Shown here in pieces: positions 1 through 5,137 of a DNA stretch of 6,553 bases. The DNA is from Solirubrobacterales bacterium (GTDB lineage Bacteria > Actinomycetota > Thermoleophilia > Solirubrobacterales > Solirubrobacteraceae). The translations under genes were made by a program, and so were the position numbers. The DNA is taken from assembly GCA_015655225.1 (NCBI GenBank), contig JAATFK010000084.1, forward strand, positions 1 to 6,553, written 5' to 3'. The stretch's first letter is position 1; every line of letters begins with the position of its first letter. The notes beneath the pieces are model-generated. The model did not search any database, was not told where the DNA came from, and was given only the letters and a program-made list of their open reading frames with translations.

Positions 1-289
1 CCAGCTCGACTTCGACGTCCGCTACCTGTGGATGCGCCAGAAGCAGATCATCGGCTCCCACTTCGCGAACGCGTGGGAGGCGACGAAGGCCAACGAGCTG
101 ATCGAGCAGTCGCTCGTGCGGCCCGTGCTGTGGCAGACGATGGGCTTCGAGCAGGTCGCCGAGGCCCACCAGTTACTTCGAGACAACAAGCACCTCGGCA
201 AGATCGCGATCCTCGTCGGCGCCGACGGCGAGGGCCAGGGCAAGACCGCGGACGGACCGGGTGCGATCCGAGCAGAGGTCGGCGCGTAG
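1..289 (+). CDS. Zinc-type medium-chain dehydrogenase/reductase, crotonyl-CoA carboxylase/reductase-like (3' end only)
   Basis: Only the last 95 residues are present; the reading frame enters at base 2 and ends at TAG 287-289. The visible part reads RYLWMRQKQIIGSHFAN near its start and AHQLLRDNKHLGKIAILVGA later. These match the C-terminal part of the MDR catalytic domain as found in crotonyl-CoA carboxylase/reductase (Ccr) and close relatives; RYxWMRQKxIxGSHFAN is particularly Ccr-like. Ccr proper reductively carboxylates crotonyl-CoA to ethylmalonyl-CoA with NADPH in the cytoplasm. The carboxylating residues and the cofactor fold lie outside the window, so a plain enoyl reductase or alcohol dehydrogenase of the same superfamily cannot be excluded. 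The tail after ILVGA is a variable, charged, Gly-rich extension of about 22 residues. Codons 173-181 (TTA CTT CGA) are unusually AT-rich for this DNA. The gene probably reads on into the next one, 42 bp downstream. Confidence 0.8.
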   Translation, partial: QLDFDVRYLWMRQKQIIGSHFANAWEATKANELIEQSLVRPVLWQTMGFEQVAEAHQLLRDNKHLGKIAILVGADGEGQGKTADGPGAIRAEVGA

Positions 290-315
290 CGGCCCCCGCC
301 GCGCCGTCCCCATCC

Positions 316-322
316 AGGAGGT
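316..322 (+). promoter_or_regulatory. Strong Shine-Dalgarno sequence AGGAGGT
   Basis: AGGAGGT lies 9 nt before ATG 332 and is nearly a full complement of the 16S rRNA tail. It fixes the start of the small downstream gene. It is the strongest ribosome binding site in the window, where several other genes show weak or no such sequence. Its presence in a 42-bp gap fits internal initiation on a transcript shared with the dehydrogenase. Confidence 0.85.
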
Positions 323-331
323 AGTGAGTCA

Positions 332-703
332 ATGGCCGGTGTCGTTCACATCCCGTGGTACGCAACGCTGTTCCGGGGCGACAGATTCGCCGCGGCGATC
401 GCCGAGCCGGCGGCGGCCGCGCTGAAGTACGGCGCGACGGCGTACTCCGTCCACCGCTCGCGCGACGACGCGTACAGATTCGACCACATGGTCTGGTTCG
501 ACGACAGACTCGACTGGATCCGCTACTGGGAGGGGCCGGAGATGATCCACTTCCGCGCCGCCTACTCGGGCTGGTACCAGGTCCCGGTCCTCTACTACTG
601 GGCCGACGAGGTCGTCAGAGACACGGTCGTGGACGAGGTCGCCGTCGTCGAGGTGACCGAGACGGTCGTCGTCACGCCGGTCGTCGAGGCGCCCCCGCTC
701 TAG
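332..703 (+). CDS. Small aromatic-rich conserved-looking protein of unknown function
   Basis: The protein has 123 residues, with its start fixed by the AGGAGGT sequence. No signal peptide or membrane segment is visible, so it is probably cytoplasmic. Residues 1-92 look like one compact domain rich in Trp and Tyr: W9, W55, W62, W66, W81, W90, plus a GWYQVPVLYYW stretch at 80-90. The strand-helix-strand feel and the VHRSRDD...DHMVWFDD run recall the small dimeric alpha/beta-barrel (ABM/EthD-like) fold, but this is only a guess. Residues 93-123 form a low-complexity tail made almost entirely of Val, Glu, Asp and Thr. Four of the nine Arg codons are AGA, which is odd in such GC-rich DNA. The gene follows the Ccr-like dehydrogenase by 42 bp in the same direction, so a role linked to that enzyme is possible but unproven. 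Its TAG stop overlaps the stop of the convergent regulator. Confidence 0.85.
   Translation: MAGVVHIPWYATLFRGDRFAAAIAEPAAAALKYGATAYSVHRSRDDAYRFDHMVWFDDRLDWIRYWEGPEMIHFRAAYSGWYQVPVLYYWADEVVRDTVVDEVAVVEVTETVVVTPVVEAPPL
608..700 (+). repeat. Low-complexity Val/Glu/Asp/Thr tail (GTC/GAG/GAC-rich)
   Basis: This stretch encodes residues 93-123 of the small protein. It is built from recurring short units such as GAGGTC, GTCGTC and GACGGTCGTC, giving alternating hydrophobic Val with acidic or Thr residues. Simple-sequence expansion by slippage is a reasonable origin. Function is unknown; an extended beta-prone tail is one possibility. Confidence 0.5.
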
Positions 704-1881
704 AGCGTCCCCTCGATCCGCAGCGCCAGCTCCAGCTCGAAGCGGCGCTGCGGGTCCTCCAGCGCGTCGCCCAGCAGCTCGCGCAGCCGCCCCAGCCGGT
801 AGCGCACCGTCTGCGGGTGCACGTGCAGCCGCTCGGCGACCGCCTGCAGCCGGCCCTGCTCCGCCAGCCAGGCGGCGAGCGTGGCGGTCAGCCGGGCGCG
901 TGAGCCGGCCGGCAGCTCGGCGAGCGGCGCGAGCGCGACGCGCACCAGCTCGGCCGCCAGTCTGCGGTCGCTGCGCAGCAGCAGCGCGGCGACGTGCTCG
1001 CCCGCGTCGAGCAGCCCCTGCGCCGGCGCGGCGCCCTCGGCCGCGAGGTCGAGCACGGCGCTCGCCCGCGCGAAGCTGAGCGCGGCGTCGGTCCAGCCGA
1101 CCGTCGGCCCGAGCGCGGCGCGGTGGCGCGGGCCGACCGCGCGCTCCAGCGCGGCGCGGCGCGCGCTGCCCTCGGGACCGGGGACGAGCGCGCAGGTCAG
1201 CTCGCCGATCGTCTCGACGATCGCGTCCGCCGGCAGCCTTGGCACGACGCGGTCGACCGCTTCCGGCGGGATCGCGAGCGCCGCCACCGCCGCCGGCAGT
1301 CTCCAGCGGGCCGCATGCGCGACCTCCTCGACGTCGAGCGGGTCGGCCGGCGGGTCGCGCACGAGCAGCCGCACGAGCCGCTGGCGCCGGGCGCGCTCCT
1401 CCCCGGCGGCGGCCGACTGCTCCAGCGCGTAGCCCTCGGCCGACTTGGCCGACAGCTCGTCGATGTAGGCGAAGATCGAGTCGGCGAGCCCGTAGAGCGT
1501 GTCGGGGTCGAGGCCGGCGGCCGCGCCGCTGGCGGCGAAGCGGCGCCAGGCGACGCGCGCGCCGACGCGGTAGGCACTCAGCAGCGCCTCGAGCGTGCGG
1601 CCGGCGCGCACCTCGCCCCGCCCGAGGTCGACGTAGACGCGCGAGCGCGGCATCTTCCCGCCCGCCTCGATCCCGTCGACGAACTGGCGCAGCGCCTCCT
1701 CCACGCCGACCACGAGGCCGCGCCCGAACGGCCCCGAGAGCGGGCGCGCGTAGGCCGGCACCTCGATGCGGAGCGCGGCGATGATCTCGCGCGCGAGGTC
1801 GGGCAGCTCGGGGCGGATCGCGGCGGCGGCCGCGGGCGGGAGCGCGTGCCACTGGCGCAGGGAGGACTCGGTCGCGGCCAT
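700..1881 (-). CDS. PucR-family transcriptional regulator
   Basis: The protein has 393 residues from the ATG at 1881-1879. An upstream in-frame start at 1968 would add 29 residues, but that segment overlaps the desaturase promoter and looks non-coding, so it is rejected. Residues about 25-155 (ARPLSGPFGRG..., LGRGEVRAGRTLEALLSAYRVGARVAWRR, IFAYIDELSAKS) resemble the RsbRD-type N-terminal domain common in actinobacterial PucR proteins. Residues about 190-290 fit the degenerate GGDEF-like (CdaR) middle region. Residues about 335-392 are the PucR C-terminal helix-turn-helix, with the core AERLHVHPQTVRYRLGRLRELL. It is likely a cytoplasmic DNA-binding regulator, ligand unknown. It is divergent from the desaturase and so probably controls it and itself. 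From memory, Streptomyces FasR, a fatty-acid synthesis regulator, has the same HTH type. Codons R194 and R307 are AGA and R215 is AGG. No Shine-Dalgarno sequence precedes the start. Confidence 0.9.
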   Translation of the reverse strand: MAATESSLRQWHALPPAAAAAIRPELPDLAREIIAALRIEVPAYARPLSGPFGRGLVVGVEEALRQFVDGIEAGGKMPRSRVYVDLGRGEVRAGRTLEALLSAYRVGARVAWRRFAASGAAAGLDPDTLYGLADSIFAYIDELSAKSAEGYALEQSAAAGEERARRQRLVRLLVRDPPADPLDVEEVAHAARWRLPAAVAALAIPPEAVDRVVPRLPADAIVETIGELTCALVPGPEGSARRAALERAVGPRHRAALGPTVGWTDAALSFARASAVLDLAAEGAAPAQGLLDAGEHVAALLLRSDRRLAAELVRVALAPLAELPAGSRARLTATLAAWLAEQGRLQAVAERLHVHPQTVRYRLGRLRELLGDALEDPQRRFELELALRIEGTL

Positions 1882-1901
1882 TCTTGTGTGAAAGGTACAA
1901 C
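1882..1901 (-). promoter_or_regulatory. Putative -10 region of the PucR-type regulator
   Basis: On the minus strand GTTGTACCTTT lies just before the regulator start. The hexamer TACCTT (plus positions 1897 to 1892) fits the TANNNT actinobacterial -10 pattern. It would place transcription start near 1885, leaving a leader of only about 4 nt, which agrees with the missing Shine-Dalgarno sequence. No good -35 hexamer is visible 16-18 bp upstream, so this call is tentative. Confidence 0.4.
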
Positions 1902-1902
1902 T

Positions 1903-1916
1903 TCCTGCCGTCAGGA
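1903..1916. promoter_or_regulatory. Short inverted repeat, candidate operator
   Basis: TCCTG-CCGT-CAGGA is a perfect 5-bp inverted repeat with a 4-bp spacer. It overlaps a second small palindrome, CGTC-AG-GACG (1909-1918). It lies in the 85-bp gap between the divergent regulator and desaturase genes, between their two -10 elements, where an operator for the PucR-type protein would be expected. Repeats this short occur by chance in GC-rich DNA, so the position is the main argument. Confidence 0.35.
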
Positions 1917-1931
1917 CGTTGAAACCAGACG

Positions 1932-1966
1932 ACGACAGATCGGGGATTGCGTCGTACCCTCCAAAC
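1932..1966 (+). promoter_or_regulatory. Putative leaderless promoter of the desaturase gene
   Basis: ACGACA at 1932-1937 (4 of 6 matches to TTGACA), a 17-bp spacer, and TACCCT at 1955-1960 (TANNNT) are followed by ATG at 1967. The -10 hexamer sits exactly at -12 to -7 if transcription starts at the A of the ATG, the usual arrangement for leaderless actinobacterial mRNAs. No Shine-Dalgarno sequence precedes the ATG, which supports this reading. Confidence 0.55.
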
Positions 1967-2875
1967 ATGACCCGCGTTCACCGCACCACCAACCTCCTCG
2001 CGGTCGTCCTCCCGTTCCTCGCCTTCATCGCCGCGATCGTGCTGCTGTGGAACCGCGCGGTGAACGTGACCGACCTGGCGATCATGGCCGTGTTCTACTT
2101 CTCGACGGCGATCGGGATCACGGTCGGCTACCACCGTCTCTTCACGCACCGCGCCTTCGAGACCTCGACGGCGCTGCGCGTCACCTTCGCGATCCTCGGC
2201 TCGATGGCCGTCGAGGGCAGCAAGATCACCTGGGTCGCAGACCAACGCAGACACCACGCCTTCACCGACGAGGAGGGCGATCCGCACAGCCCCCACGTCG
2301 GCCGCAGACCGGGCTTCGTCGGCGCCCTCCACGGGCTCTACCACGCCCACGTCGGCTGGATGCTCCACGGCAAGCACGGCCGCGCCTCGGCGCACCGCTT
2401 CGCCCCCGACCTCGTCAAGGACAAGCCGATCCGCTGGGTCGACCGGATGTTCCTCTACTGGGTCGGGCTGACGCTGACGCTGCCCGCGATCGCCGGCTTC
2501 GTCCTGAGCGGCTTCACGCTCGTCGGCGCCGCCACCGCGCTGCTGTGGGCCGGGTTCGTGCGGATCTTCATGCTCCACCACGTGACCTGGTCGATCAACT
2601 CGGTCTGCCACTTCTTCGGCAGCCGCCGCTTCGACACCGACGACGAGTCGCGCAACGTCTTCTGGCTCGCGCTGCCGTCGCTCGGCGAGGCGTGGCACCA
2701 CAACCACCACGCCTTCCCGACGTCCGCCTTCCACGGCCTCAAGCCGATCGAGAGACTGGCCGACCCGACCGGCCTGATGATCGCCGGGATGGAGAAGGTC
2801 GGCCTCGTCTGGAACGTCGTGCGCGTCAGCCCCGAGCGCCAGGCGCAGAGACAGAGAGTCGCCGTCGGCGTCTGA
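1967..2875 (+). CDS. Membrane fatty-acid (acyl-CoA) desaturase, delta-9 type
   Basis: The protein has 302 residues, typical for bacterial integral-membrane delta-9 desaturases, with no fused cytochrome b5. The ATG at 1967 is chosen because a leaderless promoter points to it; TTG at 1919 would read through that promoter. Hydrophobic segments lie near residues 10-28, 37-54, 162-181 and 184-203. Histidine box 1 is HRLFTH (56-61). Box 3 is HHNHH (244-248), followed by AFP. The WSINSVCHFFG stretch carries the Asn (211) and His (215) that also bind metal in the family. Box 2 reads DQRRHHAFTDEEGDPHSP: the expected first His is Gln93, while H96, H97 and H107 remain. The enzyme should insert a double bond into saturated acyl chains using O2, a di-iron centre and an external electron donor, adjusting membrane fluidity. 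Its divergent PucR-type neighbour is the likely regulator. Five of 23 Arg codons are AGA. Confidence 0.93.
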   Translation: MTRVHRTTNLLAVVLPFLAFIAAIVLLWNRAVNVTDLAIMAVFYFSTAIGITVGYHRLFTHRAFETSTALRVTFAILGSMAVEGSKITWVADQRRHHAFTDEEGDPHSPHVGRRPGFVGALHGLYHAHVGWMLHGKHGRASAHRFAPDLVKDKPIRWVDRMFLYWVGLTLTLPAIAGFVLSGFTLVGAATALLWAGFVRIFMLHHVTWSINSVCHFFGSRRFDTDDESRNVFWLALPSLGEAWHHNHHAFPTSAFHGLKPIERLADPTGLMIAGMEKVGLVWNVVRVSPERQAQRQRVAVGV

Positions 2876-2886
2876 CCCGCTGATCC

Positions 2887-2919
2887 GGGGGCCGCGGCCC
2901 GCCGAGGCGGCCCGCCCCC
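2887..2919 (+). terminator. GC-rich hairpin after the desaturase gene
   Basis: A run of five G (2887-2891) and a run of five C (2915-2919) enclose an imperfect stem centred on CGCC-GA-GGCG (2900-2909). The structure starts 12 nt after the desaturase stop. There is no T tract behind it, so it may act as a weak or Rho-assisted terminator or as a 3' mRNA stabiliser rather than a classical intrinsic terminator. Confidence 0.45.
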
Positions 2920-2925
2920 TACGAT
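2920..2925 (+). promoter_or_regulatory. Possible -10 hexamer TACGAT for the RTX-like gene
   Basis: TACGAT fits TANNNT and would start transcription near 2932, giving a leader of about 42 nt that contains the perfect hairpin at 2937-2962. No -35 match is visible, because the upstream bases are part of the preceding GC hairpin. It is the best -10 match I noticed before this gene, but the call is weak. Confidence 0.25.
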
Positions 2926-2936
2926 GTTGGACCGAC

Positions 2937-2970
2937 ACCGCGACCGGAGCCCCGGTCGCGGTTTCTGTTC
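2937..2970 (+). terminator. Perfect 11-bp hairpin with T-rich tail
   Basis: ACCGCGACCGG (2937-2947) pairs perfectly with CCGGTCGCGGT (2952-2962) across a 4-nt loop, followed by TTCTGTTC (2963-2970). This is a good intrinsic terminator for plus-strand transcripts and would end the desaturase message. Unusually, the tail ends 3 nt before ATG 2974 of the next gene. If that gene is transcribed from an upstream promoter, the hairpin would sit in its leader and could act as an attenuator. Confidence 0.7.
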
Positions 2971-2973
2971 GAC

Positions 2974-4107
2974 ATGACCCGCATTCGCCTTCTCCTCCCC
3001 CTGCTCGTCACCGCCTGCGCGCTCGCGCTCCCGGCCGTCGCAAGCGCCTCCGCGACCGTCCGCGTCGACGGCAACACGCTGTTCTTCAGCGGCATCCCGA
3101 CGGAGCCGAACAACATCACCGTCACGCACGTCTCCCACGCGGTGCGGATCGACGAGAACGCCAGCCGCATGGCCGCCGTCGCGCCGTGCGAGCTGAGCGA
3201 CGACGGCTACCGGGTCGACTGCCCCGACGGCGGCATCACGAAGCTCAACATCCACACCAGCCCGGTGATGGGCAGCGACGTGCGGCTCCTGACCGGCCTG
3301 CCGGCGACGATCGTCGGCGGCAGCTCCGACGACACGCTGATCGGCGGCCCCGGCGCCGACACGATCGACGGCGGCGGCGGGCTCGACGTGATCGGCGGCG
3401 GCGGCGGCGCGGACGTCCTGCGCGGGAGCAAGCAGACGCTGATCACCTACATCGACCGGATCGGCTCCGACGGCACGCTGCTGCCGCGGACGACGGGCGT
3501 CGTCGTGCGGCCGGGGGTCTCCGGCGGCAGCGGCGGGCGCGGCGAGCACGACTCGATCGCGAAGGCGACCGGCCAGCTCGAGGGCACGTCGGCCGCCGAC
3601 ACCTTCTACCTGCGCGACCGCGTCACGCAGGCGGTCGACTGCGGCGCCGGCGTCGACACCGTCTACGCCGACCCGCTCGACTCGCCGGCGATCGACTGCG
3701 AGAAGGTCTTCGTCGCGCCGGCCAGCGGCCAGGCGCGGATGACGATCCCGCAGCTCGCGTTCCCGTTCGCCGGCAGCGCCGACACGGGTCGCAGCGACGT
3801 GACCGTCGGGCCGGTGCTGCCGCTCGTGCAGAACGCGGTCGTCGTCCACGTCAGCTGCCCGGTCGCGATCGGCCTGCTGGCGGCCGACGGCCCCGGCTGC
3901 GCCGGGCGCGTGAAGATCGCGCACGGCTCGACGACGCTCGGGACGATCCGGATCGCGGTCGGCCGCGGGCGCACGACGACGGTGAAGGTCCCGCTCCACG
4001 AGTCGCTGCCGCTCGCGAACAGCTCCGCCGGGCTCGCGGTCACCGCGACCGCGCTGCCCGACCGCGGGCACGTCCAGCGGGTCCTGCACTTCACCGTCAA
4101 GGGCTAG
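2974..4107 (+). CDS. Secreted RTX-like (glycine/aspartate nonapeptide repeat) protein
   Basis: The protein has 377 residues. The N-terminus MTRIR followed by a hydrophobic stretch ending ALPAVASA is a clear signal peptide, cleaved near residue 25. VTAC at 12-15 loosely resembles a lipobox, but the hydrophobic run continues past it, so type I cleavage is favoured. Residues 115-151 hold about four GGxGxDxLxG-type turns, the calcium-binding RTX beta-roll motif. A YIDR...GEHDSIAKATGQLEGTSAADTFYL region follows, which looks like a degenerate continuation of the roll. Three cysteine pairs (72/83, 223/242, 295/309) suggest extracytoplasmic disulfides, and residues 255-377 form a beta-rich C-terminal domain. 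The protein is presumably exported and calcium-binding or structural; no catalytic motif is seen. No Shine-Dalgarno sequence precedes the ATG. The stop is one base before the asparaginase start. Confidence 0.85.
   Translation: MTRIRLLLPLLVTACALALPAVASASATVRVDGNTLFFSGIPTEPNNITVTHVSHAVRIDENASRMAAVAPCELSDDGYRVDCPDGGITKLNIHTSPVMGSDVRLLTGLPATIVGGSSDDTLIGGPGADTIDGGGGLDVIGGGGGADVLRGSKQTLITYIDRIGSDGTLLPRTTGVVVRPGVSGGSGGRGEHDSIAKATGQLEGTSAADTFYLRDRVTQAVDCGAGVDTVYADPLDSPAIDCEKVFVAPASGQARMTIPQLAFPFAGSADTGRSDVTVGPVLPLVQNAVVVHVSCPVAIGLLAADGPGCAGRVKIAHGSTTLGTIRIAVGRGRTTTVKVPLHESLPLANSSAGLAVTATALPDRGHVQRVLHFTVKG
3316..3426 (+). repeat. RTX-like Gly/Asp repeat segment
   Basis: This DNA encodes residues 115-151 of the secreted protein: four imperfect nonapeptide turns with the pattern G-G-x-G-x-D-x-I/L/V. 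It is made of GGCGGC-rich runs with GAC at regular intervals. Each turn would supply backbone and Asp ligands for Ca2+ in a parallel beta-roll. The array is short compared with typical RTX toxins or adhesins. Confidence 0.75.
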
Positions 4108-4111
4108 CTTG
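4099..4111 (+). promoter_or_regulatory. AAGGG ribosome binding site and TTG start of the asparaginase gene
   Basis: AAGGG (4099-4103) lies inside the last codons of the RTX-like gene, 5 nt before a TTG start at 4109. That gene's TAG stop occupies 4105-4107. No in-frame ATG or GTG lies between the stop and the essential GGTI motif, so TTG is the only reasonable start. The arrangement suggests translation is coupled by termination and re-initiation. Confidence 0.6.
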
Positions 4112-5137
4112 TCCACGGCCGGTGAGCCGCCGGCGCGCCGCGTCCTGATCCTCGCCGCCGGCGGGACGATCTCGATGACCGGCGCGCTCGGCGCGGCCGG
4201 CGGTCGGGGCGGCCACGGCGACGCGAGCGCGACGCCGGAGCTGGACGCGCAGGCGCTCCTCGACGCGATCGCGGGGCTCTCGGGGACGACCGACCTGACC
4301 GCGCGGACGCTGCTCAACAAGCCCAGCCCGCACCTGACGCTCGCCGACCAGCTGGCGATCTGCCGGGAGGCGCGCGACGCCGCGCGCAAGGGAATCGGGG
4401 TCGTCGTCACGCACGGCACCGACTCGCTGGAGGAGACGGCGATGCTGTGCGACGTGATCCACGACGCGGAGGCGCCGATCGTCTTCACCGGCGCGATCCG
4501 GCCGGCGTCGGCGCCCGGTGCCGACGGGCCCGCGAACCTGCTCGACGCGATCTCCGTCGCGGCGAGCGAGGAGGCCGGCGGGATGGGCGTGCTGGTCGTC
4601 TTCGGCGGCGAGATCCACCACGCGCGCTGCGCGCGCAAGACCGACACGACCTCGCTGACCGCGTTCACGTCGCCGCAGACGGGGCCGCTCGGGCGCGTCA
4701 CCGAGGCGCATCCGACGATCTGGTCGCGGCTGCCGCGCAACCCGCCGCTCGACCCGCCCGACCTCGCCAAGCGGGTGCTGATCGTGCCGACCGCCTCGGG
4801 CGACGACGGGACGCTCGCGCGGGCGGCGCTGTCGACCGAGCCCGACGGGATCGTCGCCGGGACGCTCGGCGCCGGCCACCTCGCGCCGCCGCTGCTGGAG
4901 CTGTGGGCGCAGGCGGCGGAGCGGATCCCGGTGCTCGCGTACAGCCGGCCCGAGCGCGGCGTCGTGCTGACCGGGACCTATGGCTACGCCGGCTCCGAGC
5001 AGGACCTGCGCGACACGAAGATGATCCCGGTCGGCTTCCTCTCCCCCCAGGCCGCCCGCATGAAGCTGCTCGCCTGCCTCGCCGCCGGCCTCGCGATCGA
5101 CGAGGTCCGCTGGGCGTTCTCGCAGGATGACGGCTAG
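4109..5137 (+). CDS. L-asparaginase (type I/II asparaginase-glutaminase family), cytoplasmic
   Basis: The protein has 342 residues, starting at TTG 4109 with coupled spacing to the upstream stop. It hydrolyses L-asparagine to aspartate and ammonia, and some relatives also accept glutamine. The signature motifs are present: AAGGTISMTG (residues 17-24, nucleophile-type T20), the substrate-loop serine in NKPSPHLT (S73), VVTHGTDSLEET (T104, D105), FTGAIRPASAPGADGPANLLDA (from 126), and ARKTDTTS with K177. Together these give the complete Thr-Lys-Asp and Thr catalytic sets of the family. There is no signal peptide, so it is probably cytoplasmic, supplying nitrogen or aspartate. A Gly/Ala-rich insert (about 25-40) follows the first motif where the flexible active-site loop lies. 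Its pairing with a secreted RTX-like protein is unusual and may be only positional. The stop shares CTAG with the convergent ASCH gene. No AGA codons are used. Confidence 0.93.
   Translation: MSTAGEPPARRVLILAAGGTISMTGALGAAGGRGGHGDASATPELDAQALLDAIAGLSGTTDLTARTLLNKPSPHLTLADQLAICREARDAARKGIGVVVTHGTDSLEETAMLCDVIHDAEAPIVFTGAIRPASAPGADGPANLLDAISVAASEEAGGMGVLVVFGGEIHHARCARKTDTTSLTAFTSPQTGPLGRVTEAHPTIWSRLPRNPPLDPPDLAKRVLIVPTASGDDGTLARAALSTEPDGIVAGTLGAGHLAPPLLELWAQAAERIPVLAYSRPERGVVLTGTYGYAGSEQDLRDTKMIPVGFLSPQAARMKLLACLAAGLAIDEVRWAFSQDDG

Noticed and set aside
1919..1966. TTG start adding 16 residues to the desaturase
   Set aside because: The added stretch contains the -35 and -10 elements and has no ribosome binding site; the family N-terminus fits ATG 1967.
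1882..1968. Upstream start adding 29 residues to the PucR-type regulator
   Set aside because: The extension would cover the whole divergent promoter region and overlap the desaturase start, and its residues do not resemble the family. The ATG at 1881 is preferred.
994..2883. Plus-strand open frame of 629 codons across the regulator and desaturase
   Set aside because: It is a shadow frame rich in Arg, crossing the divergent promoter region and two well-supported genes.
329..2938. A very long open frame (869 codons) on the minus strand
   Set aside because: It covers the PucR, desaturase and small-protein genes in another frame. Its translation is low-complexity Arg/Ala/Gly/Asp-rich with no recognisable motif, as expected for antisense frames in GC-rich DNA.
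3007..3018. Lipobox (VTAC) making the RTX-like protein a lipoprotein
   Set aside because: The hydrophobic core continues beyond the Cys to a good type I site (AVASA), so ordinary secretion is more likely, though not certain.
3316..3426. Tandem GGCGGC runs as a CRISPR-like or satellite array
   Set aside because: The repeats are coding RTX nonapeptide turns with no uniform spacer, and stay in frame with the secreted protein.
2455..4770. Long minus-strand open frame opposite the RTX-like and asparaginase genes
   Set aside because: It runs antisense to genes with clear family motifs. Its Val/Asp/Arg-rich composition is the mirror of the real codons, and no ribosome binding site or domain is visible.
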